From Bosea sp. NBC_00550 (lineage in GTDB: Bacteria > Pseudomonadota > Alphaproteobacteria > Rhizobiales > Beijerinckiaceae), in NCBI RefSeq assembly GCF_026020075.1, contig NZ_CP102772.1:4802501-4866500 (forward strand): DNA of 64,000 bases, in the 5' to 3' direction. A model generated the notes under the pieces. The model was not told the DNA's origin. It made no database searches and saw only the letters and a program-made list of their open reading frames with translations. Position numbers and translations under genes: made by a program. How positions within the stretch are numbered: the stretch's first letter is position 1; every line of letters begins with the position of its first letter. Below, piece by piece: positions 55,313 through 63,745 of the stretch.

Positions 55313-56695
55313 TCAGCGCCGCTTCAGCAGGATCATCTTCTCCTGCGTCATGTCATGCATGGTGTAGGGGATGCCGCCCGTGCCGTAGCCCGAACTGCGC
55401 CGCCCGGCGAAGGGCATCCAGTCGGTGCGGAAGGTGGTGGGGTCATTGACCATCACGGCCGAGGCGTCGAGCCGGTTCGCGGCCCGCAGCGCGACGTCGA
55501 TATCCTGCGCGAAGATGCTGGCCTGGAAAGCGACGGGCAGCGAGTTTGCTCGCGCGATGGCGTCGTCGAGCTTGCCGTAGCGATAGATCGCGACGACCGG
55601 GCCGAAGACCTCCTCGGTGGAGATGCGGGCTTCCGCCGCCGGGTCGATCAGCACGGCCGGCTCCAATGTCGTCTCCGACAGGCGCTTGCCGCCGGTCGCG
55701 AGCCTGGCGCCACCCTTCACCGCCTCGTCGATCCAGGACGCCACGCGGTCGGCCTCCTTCGGGATGATCAGCGGGCCGACTTCGGTGTCCTTCAGCGTCG
55801 GGTCGCCGGTGCGCAGCTTCCTGACGCGCGCGACGAGCCGCTCGGTGAAGTCGTTGACGATGGCGTCGTGCACATAGATGCGCTGCGTCGACACGCAGAC
55901 CTGGCCGGCATGGTAGTAGCCGCCCTTCACGATCGGCTCGATGACCGCGTCGAGATCGGCGCTCTTGTCGACGATCGCGGGCGCGACGCCGCCATGCTCA
56001 AGCGCCGAGCGGGCGCCATGCGCGAGCTTGGAGTGCAGGTACCAGCCGACGTTGGCCGAGCCGATGAAGCTGAGGAAGGCGATGCGCGGATCGGTCGCGA
56101 GCTTCTCCGCCAGCGCCGTCTCGGTGGGGACGAAGGTCTGGCACCAGGCTTCCGGCAGGCCGGCCTCATGCACCAGCTTGACGAAGTCGATGCAGGAGAG
56201 CGGCGTCGTGCCGGCCGGCTTGATGATGACCGGGCAGCCCACCGCGATGGCCGGCGCGACCTGGTGGACGATCAGGTTGAGCGGGTGGTTGAAGGCCGAA
56301 ATCGCCGCGACGATGCCGATCGGCTCCTTGGTGGTGAAGGCCCAGCGGTCAGCCGCGGCGGCGGAGAGCCCCATCGGAATCTCGCGCCCGGCGAAGTTGC
56401 GCAATTCGTCGGCGGCATTGTTGACGCCGTCGACGGCGCGGTTCGCCTCGACGATCGCGTCGGGCAGCGGCTTGCCGCCCTCGCGCGCGATCTGCATGGC
56501 GAAATGGTCGCGCTTGGCCTCAAGCAGACCCGCCAGCTTGCGCAGGATCGCGATGCGCTGATGCGGTTTCAGCCAATTGTCGCGGTCCTTGAAGACCTCT
56601 TGCGCCGCCTTGAGCTTGCGTTCGAGCGCGGCTTCGTCGTCGGTCTCGATCTCGGTGATCGGGGCGCGGTCATAGGCTTGAACAACCTGAAGCAT
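55313..56695 (-). CDS. aldehyde dehydrogenase family protein, paired with a ThDP enzyme
   Basis: The 460-residue NAD(P)-linked enzyme starts at the ATG at 56695, with GGAGAAAG upstream. It shows AAISAFNHPLNLIVHQVAPAIAVGCPVIIKPAGTTPLS, the base Glu in SALEHGGVAPAIV and the catalytic Cys in HAGQVCVSTQRIYV. The GQVC motif and ISAFNHPLN are typical of ALDHs acting on phosphonoacetaldehyde, lactaldehyde or sulfoacetaldehyde-like substrates. The upstream gene on the same strand encodes an acetolactate synthase-like ThDP enzyme, suggesting that a 2-oxoacid is decarboxylated to an aldehyde which this enzyme oxidises. The substrate is not identifiable from the sequence. Confidence 0.92.
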   Translation of the reverse strand: MLQVVQAYDRAPITEIETDDEAALERKLKAAQEVFKDRDNWLKPHQRIAILRKLAGLLEAKRDHFAMQIAREGGKPLPDAIVEANRAVDGVNNAADELRNFAGREIPMGLSAAAADRWAFTTKEPIGIVAAISAFNHPLNLIVHQVAPAIAVGCPVIIKPAGTTPLSCIDFVKLVHEAGLPEAWCQTFVPTETALAEKLATDPRIAFLSFIGSANVGWYLHSKLAHGARSALEHGGVAPAIVDKSADLDAVIEPIVKGGYYHAGQVCVSTQRIYVHDAIVNDFTERLVARVRKLRTGDPTLKDTEVGPLIIPKEADRVASWIDEAVKGGARLATGGKRLSETTLEPAVLIDPAAEARISTEEVFGPVVAIYRYGKLDDAIARANSLPVAFQASIFAQDIDVALRAANRLDASAVMVNDPTTFRTDWMPFAGRRSSGYGTGGIPYTMHDMTQEKMILLKRR

Positions 56696-56738
56696 GGTTC
56701 TTTCTCCAGAATAAGACGTCTTGGCTTCTTCCTGCGAG

Positions 56739-56856
56739 CCCTCATCCTGAGGAGCCATTCCGACGGAATGGCGTCTCGAAGGATGCTCCATGAAGCTCCG
56801 GAACCGGCTGGAGCATCCTTCGAGACGCCGCGTGCCGCGGGTTCTCAGGATGAGGG
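56739..56856. repeat. 118-bp palindromic element, 'CCCTCATCCTGAG' family
   Basis: Outer arms CCCTCATCCTGAG and CTCAGGATGAGGG bracket a perfect 21-bp inner stem pairing 56770-56790 (starting GGCGTCTCGAAGGATGC) with 56809-56829. A small GGAATGG/CCATTCC pairing sits at the left. It occupies most of the 182-bp gap between the ThDP enzyme gene and the downstream aldehyde dehydrogenase gene, 44 bp upstream of that gene's start. Confidence 0.85.
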
Positions 56857-56877
56857 CTGCCAGTTGGAGAAGGGCGT

Positions 56878-58533
56878 TTAGGCCAGATCGACGTCCGGCA
56901 CCTTGTTGCGCAGTTCCTCGACGAGGACGCGCGTGTTTTCGGAATAGTCGATGGGGCAGTCGACGAGATGGACGCCGCCGCCTTTGAACGCGGCTTCCAG
57001 CGTCGGCACCAGCGCCTCGGCAGAGGTCACGCGCGAGCCCTTGGCCCCATACGCCTCGGCATAGCGCACGAAATCGGGGTTGCCGAAGGTCATGCCGTAA
57101 TCGGGGAATTTGTCGACCGCCTGCTTCCAGCGGATCATGCCGTAGGCACCGTCGTTGAGCACGAGCACGATGAGGTTGAGGCCGAGCCTCACCGCTGTCT
57201 CCATCTCCTGCGAGTTCATCATGAAGCCGCCGTCGCCGCAGACGGCCATGACGCGCCGGCGCGGATGCAGCATGGCCGCCATCATCGCCGAGGGCAGGCC
57301 GGCGCCCATCGTCGCCAGCGCGTTGTCGAGCAGCAGCGTGTTGGCGACATGGGTGCGGTAGTTCCGCGCGAACCAGATCTTGTACATGCCGTTGTCGAGG
57401 CAGACGACGCCGTCCTCAGGCATCACCGCGCGCACGTCATGGACGAGCCGCTGCGGCGTCACGGGGAAGCGGTCCTCCTCGGCGCGGGCGTTGATCTTGG
57501 CCAGGATCTTCTGTCGCAGTTCCAGCATCTGCTTCTGCTCGGGCAGCTTGCCCTCGAGTCTGTCCGCCAGCGCGGTCACCGTGGCGCCGATATCGCCGAT
57601 GACCTCGGCGTCGGGATGATAGACCTGTTCGACATTGGCCGACTGGTAGCCGACATGGATCACCTTCGGCCCTCCGGCATTGCGCATCAGGAAGGGCGGC
57701 TTCTCGATCGTGTCGTGGCCAACGGCGATGATAAGGTCGGCCAGCGCCACCGCCTCGTGGACATAGTCGCCCTCGGAGAGCGCGGCGGTGCCGATATAGA
57801 GGTTCGAGCCGCCGGTGACGGCGCCCTTGCCCATCTGGGTGTTGAAGAAGGGCAGGCCGGTCCGGCGCACGAAGGCGGAGAGGGGCTCGACGAGGCGCGG
57901 CCGGTTGCCGGCGGCGCCGATCATCACCAGCGGCCGCTTGGCGGCGAGGATCATCTCGGCCGCGCGGTCGAGCGGCACCGCAGAAGCGACCGGTTGGTCG
58001 AGCGGGTGCACCGGGATCAGCGGGATGTCCTCGATCTCCTCGGCGGCCACGTCCTCGGGCAGTTCGAGATGGACCGGCCCCGGCCGCTCCTCCATCGCGA
58101 CGCGGAAGGCGTCACGTACCACCGAGGGAATGCTGGCAGGGCTGACGATCTGGCGCGTCATCTTGGTCAGCGGGCGCATCGAAGCGACGACGTCGACGAT
58201 CTGGAAGCGCGCCTGCTTGGCGGTCATGATCGCCTTCTGCCCGGTGATCAGGATCATCGGCATCGCGCCGAGATGGGCATAGGCCGCCCCGGTCGAGAAG
58301 TTGAGGGCGCCGGGGCCGAGCGTCGCGATGCAGACGCCGGGCTTGCCGGTCAGCCGGCCATGCGTGGCGGCCATGAAGGCGGCAGCCTGCTCGTGCCGCG
58401 TCAGCACCAGCTCGATCTTCGATTTGCGCAGCGATTCGACGACGTCGAGATTCTCCTCGCCGGGAACGCCGAAGACGCGATCGACGCCCTCGTTCTCGAG
58501 CGCCTCGACCAGAAGATCGGAACCCTTCTTCAT
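56878..58533 (-). CDS. acetolactate synthase-like ThDP-dependent enzyme
   Basis: The 551-residue enzyme has the three-domain ThDP layout. Pyrimidine domain: DRVFGVPGEENLDVVESL and the catalytic Glu in LVLTRHEQAAAFMAATHGRL. Central domain about 190-330. The pyrophosphate domain contains VMAVCGDGGFMMNSQEMETAVRLGLNLIVLVLND, with GDGG and the ND of the ThDP/Mg motif. It resembles catabolic acetolactate synthases (AlsS/IlvB-like without a regulatory partner), but close relatives include oxalyl-CoA decarboxylase and other 2-oxoacid carboligases. The neighbouring aldehyde dehydrogenase favours a decarboxylase role. No small ilvH subunit is nearby. Confidence 0.85.
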   Translation of the reverse strand: MKKGSDLLVEALENEGVDRVFGVPGEENLDVVESLRKSKIELVLTRHEQAAAFMAATHGRLTGKPGVCIATLGPGALNFSTGAAYAHLGAMPMILITGQKAIMTAKQARFQIVDVVASMRPLTKMTRQIVSPASIPSVVRDAFRVAMEERPGPVHLELPEDVAAEEIEDIPLIPVHPLDQPVASAVPLDRAAEMILAAKRPLVMIGAAGNRPRLVEPLSAFVRRTGLPFFNTQMGKGAVTGGSNLYIGTAALSEGDYVHEAVALADLIIAVGHDTIEKPPFLMRNAGGPKVIHVGYQSANVEQVYHPDAEVIGDIGATVTALADRLEGKLPEQKQMLELRQKILAKINARAEEDRFPVTPQRLVHDVRAVMPEDGVVCLDNGMYKIWFARNYRTHVANTLLLDNALATMGAGLPSAMMAAMLHPRRRVMAVCGDGGFMMNSQEMETAVRLGLNLIVLVLNDGAYGMIRWKQAVDKFPDYGMTFGNPDFVRYAEAYGAKGSRVTSAEALVPTLEAAFKGGGVHLVDCPIDYSENTRVLVEELRNKVPDVDLA

Positions 58534-58652
58534 TGTCCGTCGCCTTTCCGTGGAAGCGGCCTCGCCTGAACGGCAAGGCTAGGCGTTCGACGTAGGAAGG
58601 CAACAGCGCAGCCGTCAGGCCGCCCAGCGCATGGCTGTTCTGCCGGGTGGTT

Positions 58653-59441
58653 TCAGGCCGCTTGCCGCAAGCCGACGAGGAACGGCGAGAGCGCGACGTC
58701 GCGGCCCTGCACCGTGACCAGCGTGTTGCAGGGCAGGGCCTGCCAGCATTCGCGGGCGGCATCGACCGGCTCCGAGGCGACGACGACGCTATCGGGCCGT
58801 GCGCAGACATAGAGGCTCGGCGGCTTGCTGTCGGAGGACCAGCGCACGGCATGGATCATCTCGCCATCCGCCAGTGCAGCCGCGCAGCGCAGCGGCTCGC
58901 GCGTTCCGGCTTGTTCCATCAGGGCGAGCACGTCGGAGAGCGCGGCGGCGAGCGCCTCGCCCGGTGCCATGCCGCCGGCGATATGGGCCAGGACAAGCAG
59001 GAAAAGCGCTTCGGAATCGGTCGTGCCGGCGCGGACGCTGTAGAGGGAATCCGGGATCAGGGCCTCGAGCCGCCTGCGGATCAGGCCGTAGCCGCCGATC
59101 TGGCCGTTATGCATGAAGAGGTAGCGGTCATGGACGAAGGGGTGGCAGTTCGCGCGCGTCGTCGCGGTGCCCGTGGCAGCCCTGACATGGGCGAAGAACA
59201 GGTGCGAGCGCACCTGCCGGGCGATCGAAAGCAGGTTCTCGTCCGACCAGGCCGGCCTGACCTCGCGGTACTGCCCGGGCTCGGGCCGCTCGCCATACCA
59301 GCCGACGCCGAAGCCGTCGCCATTCGTTCCGGTCTTGGCTTCCTCGGCGTGGAGCGACTGGTGGATCAGCGAATGGCAAGGCGAGGCGACGAAGTCCTCG
59401 AGAAAGACGGGGGCGCCTGAATAGGCGAGGAAACGGCACAT
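58653..59441 (-). CDS. class II glutamine amidotransferase (YafJ/EgtC-like)
   Basis: The 262-residue Ntn-hydrolase has the nucleophile Cys2 (MCRFLAYSGAP) exposed after Met removal. The glutamine-binding set follows: HQSLHAEEAKTGTNGDGFGVGWYGER, FAHVRAATGTATTRANCHPF and FMHNGQIGGY. The GATase_4 family includes EgtC (ergothioneine pathway) and YafJ-like proteins. The ergothioneine genes egtB/egtD are not adjacent, so EgtC is not supported. GAGG precedes the ATG. It stands alone between the ThDP enzyme and TRAP genes. What it transfers or hydrolyses is unknown. Confidence 0.88.
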   Translation of the reverse strand: MCRFLAYSGAPVFLEDFVASPCHSLIHQSLHAEEAKTGTNGDGFGVGWYGERPEPGQYREVRPAWSDENLLSIARQVRSHLFFAHVRAATGTATTRANCHPFVHDRYLFMHNGQIGGYGLIRRRLEALIPDSLYSVRAGTTDSEALFLLVLAHIAGGMAPGEALAAALSDVLALMEQAGTREPLRCAAALADGEMIHAVRWSSDSKPPSLYVCARPDSVVVASEPVDAARECWQALPCNTLVTVQGRDVALSPFLVGLRQAA

Positions 59442-59731
59442 CTCGGCCTCGAATCAGCCGGGTGGAAACGATCGAAGGGAATATTGTTCTCTGAATATGA
59501 ATGCAGACATAACGAATTTTCTAGCGGCCGTTGGCCCGGACGACGAATGCGCCGCATTCTGTGGCGCGAAAATGGGCAGCCGCGCGGGTCCGCCTTTCGT
59601 CCAAGGGATAAGAGCCGCATAGTCTTGCGTGGCACGCACCGCTCCTATACCGATCCTGCCCGTAAACAGCGCATAATCACTGCCCGGAACGATGTATCCG
59701 GCGCGTAGCGCCTCTCGACGGGAGCGGGAAT

Positions 59732-60331
59732 GTGAAGGGCCTCCTTGCAGTCAGCCGGGTCATCGACGCGGTCAATGGCTTCATCGGCAGAAAAGTCGCC
59801 TGGCTGATCCTTGCGGCAGTGATCGTCGCGACGGTCAACGCGATCATCCGCAAGGTCTTTAACGTCTCGTCGAACGCCTGGCTCGAACTGCAATGGATGC
59901 TGTTCGGCGCGGTCTTCCTGATGTGTGCCTCCTGGACGCTGCAGGTGAAGGAGCACATCCGCATCGACATCGTGAACAGCATGCTGCCGCAGCGCGTCCG
60001 CCAGTGGATCGAGCTGCTCGGCCACATCTTCTTCCTGATGCCGTTCTGCCTGCTGATCGTCTACCATTCCTGGCCGTTCTTCCTGCGTTCCTACGCAATC
60101 AACGAGCAGTCGCTCTCGGCCGGCGGCCTGCCGCAATGGCCGGCCAAGGGGCTCGTCCTCGTCGGCTTCGTGATGCTGACCTTCCAGGGCATCTCCGAGA
60201 TCATCAAGCAGGTCGCGATCATCCGCGGCGATCTTGAGGATGCCGAGGTCGCCCTGGGCCACGCTGCGGCGGCCGAGGCGGAAGCCCAGCGTCTGCTCGA
60301 ACAAGCCAAGGAACAGGGCCTCGCTTCGTGA
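59732..60331 (+). CDS. TRAP transporter small permease, DctQ-like
   Basis: The 199-residue inner-membrane protein has four hydrophobic segments, and NAIIRKVFNVSSNAWLELQWMLFGAVFLMCASWTLQVKEHIRIDIV is the DctQ hallmark. The C-terminal 35 residues are cytosolic and Ala/Glu/Gln-rich (coiled-coil-like). The start is GTG at 59732 with GGGAGCGGGA upstream. The stop overlaps the DctM start in a GTGA arrangement. Its association with a long DctM of the FcbT3 type makes it FcbT2-like. No DctP binding-protein gene is adjacent in the window. Confidence 0.92.
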   Translation: MKGLLAVSRVIDAVNGFIGRKVAWLILAAVIVATVNAIIRKVFNVSSNAWLELQWMLFGAVFLMCASWTLQVKEHIRIDIVNSMLPQRVRQWIELLGHIFFLMPFCLLIVYHSWPFFLRSYAINEQSLSAGGLPQWPAKGLVLVGFVMLTFQGISEIIKQVAIIRGDLEDAEVALGHAAAAEAEAQRLLEQAKEQGLAS

Positions 60332-62154
60332 GAGGCCCGCAAGAAGTCCGGAACCGTCCCATGCTCGCTCATCGCCTCTCGCGCGCCGCCGGCCTGCTGC
60401 TCGCGCTCACGATCCTCGCCTTCTTCAGCCTCCACACCGGCGACGCCTATGCGGCGGGCGGCGGCATCGGCGACTTCCTGCGCGTCAACATGGCGCCGGT
60501 GATGTTCGCCGCCCTCGTGGTCTTCCTGCTGCTCGGCTATCCCGTCGCCTTCGCGCTGGCCGCCAACGGCCTGCTCTTCGCGCTGGTCGGCATCGAGCTC
60601 GGCCTGTTCCAGGAGAACTTCCTGCAGGCGCTGCCGGAACGCATCTACGGCACGATGAACAACGACGTGCTGCTGGCGATCCCGTTCTTCACCTTCATGG
60701 GCCTGATCCTCGAGCGCTCCGGCATGGCGGAAGACCTGCTCGACACCATCGGCCAGCTCTTCGGGCCCGTGCGCGGTGGCCTCGCCTATGCGGTGATCTT
60801 CGTCGGCGCGCTGCTGGCGGCCACCACCGGCGTCGTCGCGGCGTCCGTGATCTCGATGGGCCTGATCTCGCTGCCGATCATGCTGCGCTACGGCTACGAC
60901 CGGCGCCTTGCCTCCGGCGTCATCGCGGCCTCGGGCACACTCGCCCAGATCATTCCGCCCTCGCTCGTCCTGATCGTGTTGGCCGACCAGCTCGGCCGCT
61001 CCGTCGGCGACATGTATGAGGGCGCCTTCATCCCCGGCCTCGTGCTGGCCGGTCTCTATGCCGGCTATGTCTTCATCATCACCATGATCGCGCCTTCGCG
61101 CGCGCCGGGCCTGCCGCCCGAGGCGCAGACGCTGCGTGACGCCGATGGCCAGACGCGCCGGCTCTCGCTGCTCGTCATCACCATCCTCTCCTTCGCCATC
61201 GCCTACGCCTATATGAAGCTGTTCACCAAGGTGACGGCGGGCTCGGACTTCGTTGTGCTGACGATGTCGATCGCGGTCGGCGTGTCCTTCGTTATCGCGC
61301 TGCTCAACAAGCTTCTCGGCCTCAAGCTGCTCTCGCGCATGGCCGAGCAGGTGGTGTTCGTGATGGTGCCGCCGCTGGCGCTGATCTTCCTCGTGCTCGG
61401 CACGATCTTCATCGGCGTCGCCACGCCGACTGAAGGCGGCGCCATGGGCGCGGCGGGCGCGATCCTGCTCGCCTGGGGCAAGAAGCGGATGACCTTCGAC
61501 CTGCTCCGGCAGGCGGTCGAATCGACGGCCAAGCTCTCGTCCTTCGTGCTCTTCATCCTGGTCGGCGCGCGCGTCTTCTCGCTGACCTTCTACGGCGTCA
61601 ACGGCCATGTCTGGGTCGAGCATCTGCTAGTCGGGCTGCCCGGCGGCGCGACGGGCTTCCTGATCGTCGTCAACGTGATGGTCTTCCTGCTCGCCTTCTT
61701 CCTCGACTTCTTCGAACTCGCCTTCATCATCGTGCCGCTGCTCGGCCCCGCGGCGGAGAAGCTCGGCATCGACCTGATCTGGTTCGGCGTCATCCTCGGC
61801 GTGAACATGCAGACCTCGTTCATGCACCCGCCCTTCGGCTTCGCCCTGTTCTTCCTGCGCTCGGTCGCGCCGAAGAACCCCTACAAGGACAAGGTTACCG
61901 GCAAGATGATGGAGCCCGTCACCACCGGCCAGATCTATTGGGGCGCCGTGCCTTTCGTGGTGATCCAGTGCATCATGGTCGCGCTGGTCGTGCTCTTCCC
62001 GCAGATGGTCATGCACTATAAGGCCTCCGCCATTCAGCTCGACCAGAAGGCGATCGACAAGCAGTTCGACTCGATCCAGATCCCCGGTCTCGGCGGTCCG
62101 GGTGGCTTCGACTTCAACGCGCCGCCGTCGATCGGCGCGCCGCCCAAGCCGTAA
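60328..62154 (+). CDS. TRAP transporter large permease, DctM-like (long, FcbT3 type)
   Basis: The 608-residue Na+-coupled permease has about 13 hydrophobic segments: GYPVAFALAANGLLFALVGI, AIPFFTFMGLILERSGMAEDLLDTIG, LAYAVIFVGALLAATTGVVAASVISMGLISLPIMLRYGYD and GTLAQIIPPSLVLIVLAD are DctM signatures. It is longer than standard DctM (about 430) because of an insertion around residues 260-370 and a soluble C-terminal tail. That matches the mannitol/chloroaromatic type (FcbT3). The start may be GTG at 60328 (coupled to DctQ) or the ATG at 60361, which precedes a signal-like hydrophobic stretch. The NhaD-like antiporter gene follows within 14 bp. Confidence 0.92.
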   Translation: MRGPQEVRNRPMLAHRLSRAAGLLLALTILAFFSLHTGDAYAAGGGIGDFLRVNMAPVMFAALVVFLLLGYPVAFALAANGLLFALVGIELGLFQENFLQALPERIYGTMNNDVLLAIPFFTFMGLILERSGMAEDLLDTIGQLFGPVRGGLAYAVIFVGALLAATTGVVAASVISMGLISLPIMLRYGYDRRLASGVIAASGTLAQIIPPSLVLIVLADQLGRSVGDMYEGAFIPGLVLAGLYAGYVFIITMIAPSRAPGLPPEAQTLRDADGQTRRLSLLVITILSFAIAYAYMKLFTKVTAGSDFVVLTMSIAVGVSFVIALLNKLLGLKLLSRMAEQVVFVMVPPLALIFLVLGTIFIGVATPTEGGAMGAAGAILLAWGKKRMTFDLLRQAVESTAKLSSFVLFILVGARVFSLTFYGVNGHVWVEHLLVGLPGGATGFLIVVNVMVFLLAFFLDFFELAFIIVPLLGPAAEKLGIDLIWFGVILGVNMQTSFMHPPFGFALFFLRSVAPKNPYKDKVTGKMMEPVTTGQIYWGAVPFVVIQCIMVALVVLFPQMVMHYKASAIQLDQKAIDKQFDSIQIPGLGGPGGFDFNAPPSIGAPPKP

Positions 62155-62167
62155 GGCAGGCTGCGCC

Positions 62168-63595
62168 ATGGGGGCTGTCGTCGGTCGAGGGGTCGCCGCG
62201 ATCCTGGTCGCCGCCTCGGCGATGGCGCCTGCCAGTGCCTGGGCGGCGGGCGATATCGGCGGGGCGACGATGGGCGGCGGCTGGGCACTGCCCTTCGCCG
62301 GCATGCTGCTCTCGATCGCGCTCGGTCCCGTGCTGTTCCCGCATCTCTGGGAGCTGCACTACGGCAAGTTCGCGGCCTTCTGGGCCCTGCTCACGCTGGT
62401 GCCGCTGGTGTTGCTGCGGGGGCTCGATCCTGCTCTCGGGGCGCTGCTCCATACCGCGCTGCTCGACTACGTTCCCTTTATCATCCTGCTCTTCGCGCTG
62501 TTCACGATCGCGGGCGGCATCCTGATCTCCGGCAATTTGCACGGCACGCCGCTGACCAACACGGTGCTGCTCGCGATCGGCGCCGTGCTGGCGAGCTTCG
62601 TCGGCACGACGGGCGCCTCGATCATCATGATCCGGCCGGTGCTGCGCGCCAATGACGCCCGGCGCTTCAACGTCCATGTCGTCGTCTTCTTCATCTTCCT
62701 CGTCTCGAACATCGGCGGCTCGCTGACGCCGCTCGGCGACCCGCCGCTCTTCCTCGGCTTCCTGCGCGGCGTCGACTTCTTCTGGACGACGACGCATCTG
62801 TTCCCCGGGACCGGCTTCGCGGTCCTCGTGCTGCTGGCGCTGTTCTACGCGCTCGACAGCTGGTTCTTTCGCAAGGAGGAAGGTGCTCCGAAGCTCAAGG
62901 ACCCGACGCCGGACCGGGCCATCAAGCTCTGGGGCAAGGTCAATATCCTGCTGCTGGGCGGCGTCATCGCCGCGATCCTGATATCGGCCAACTGGAAGCC
63001 GGGCGTCGCCTTCACCGCGCATGGCGTGCCGGTCGAGGGGCAGAACCTGCTCCGCGATGTGATCCTGCTCGTTCTCGCAGGCCTCTCGCTCCGGCTGACG
63101 CCGAAGCCGGTCCGCGCCGGCAACGAGTTCAGCTGGGGGCCGATCAAGGAGGTCGCCAAGCTCTTCGCCGGCATCTTCGTCTGCATCATCCCGGTGCTGG
63201 CGATGCTGCAGGCGGGCCGCGAGGGCGCCTTCGCGCCACTGGTCGGCCTCGTCACCAACGCCGACGGCAGCGCCAATACCACCGCCTATTTCTGGCTGAC
63301 CGGTGCGCTCTCCTCGTTTCTCGACAACGCGCCTACCTATCTCGTCTTCTTCGAACTGGCGGGCGGCGATGCCAGGGAGCTGATGACCAGCGGCGCTCTG
63401 ACCTTGGCGGCGATCTCGGCCGGTGCCGTCTTCATGGGCGCGAACAGCTATATCGGCAATGCGCCGAACTTCATGGTCTACGCCATCGCCAAGGACCGCA
63501 AGGTCGCGATGCCCAGCTTCTTCGGCTACATGCTCTGGTCGGGCGCGATCCTGATCCCGCTGTTCGTGGTGCTGACGCTGCTGTTCTTCTACTAG
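62168..63595 (+). CDS. sodium:proton antiporter, NhaD-like
   Basis: The 475-residue membrane protein has an N-terminal signal-like segment (AAILVAASAMAPASAWAAG) followed by about 12 helices. It shows HGTPLTNTVLLAIGAVLASFVGTTGASIIMIRPVLRAN, SNIGGSLTPLGDPPLFLGFLRGVDFFW, LTGALSSFLDNAPTYLVFFELAGG and FMGANSYIGNAPNFMVYAIA. These repeats place it in the NhaD/arsenite permease branch (COG1055-type) of the ion transporter superfamily. The ATG at 62168 has AGGCAGG upstream. It is 13 bp after the TRAP permease and probably co-transcribed with it. It may supply or balance the Na+ gradient that TRAP systems use. Confidence 0.9.
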   Translation: MGAVVGRGVAAILVAASAMAPASAWAAGDIGGATMGGGWALPFAGMLLSIALGPVLFPHLWELHYGKFAAFWALLTLVPLVLLRGLDPALGALLHTALLDYVPFIILLFALFTIAGGILISGNLHGTPLTNTVLLAIGAVLASFVGTTGASIIMIRPVLRANDARRFNVHVVVFFIFLVSNIGGSLTPLGDPPLFLGFLRGVDFFWTTTHLFPGTGFAVLVLLALFYALDSWFFRKEEGAPKLKDPTPDRAIKLWGKVNILLLGGVIAAILISANWKPGVAFTAHGVPVEGQNLLRDVILLVLAGLSLRLTPKPVRAGNEFSWGPIKEVAKLFAGIFVCIIPVLAMLQAGREGAFAPLVGLVTNADGSANTTAYFWLTGALSSFLDNAPTYLVFFELAGGDARELMTSGALTLAAISAGAVFMGANSYIGNAPNFMVYAIAKDRKVAMPSFFGYMLWSGAILIPLFVVLTLLFFY

Positions 63596-63745
63596 GCGAG
63601 GGGCGTCATACCGCACGCGCCGCAGCATGCAGTTCTGCTGCGCAGATGCGGGACCGTCCTACGGAAGGGGCGCCTCTTTCTGCGCGCGGTCCCGTGTCTG
63701 CGCAGCGGCACTGCGCGTCGCAGCGCGCACGGGAAGACAGCGACG

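Noticed and set aside
59442..59731. Possible tRNA or small RNA in the 290-bp gap before the TRAP genes
   Set aside because: A GAATGC-GCC-GCATTC hairpin is present but no cloverleaf, anticodon arm or CCA-end pattern could be assembled; no gene is supported there.
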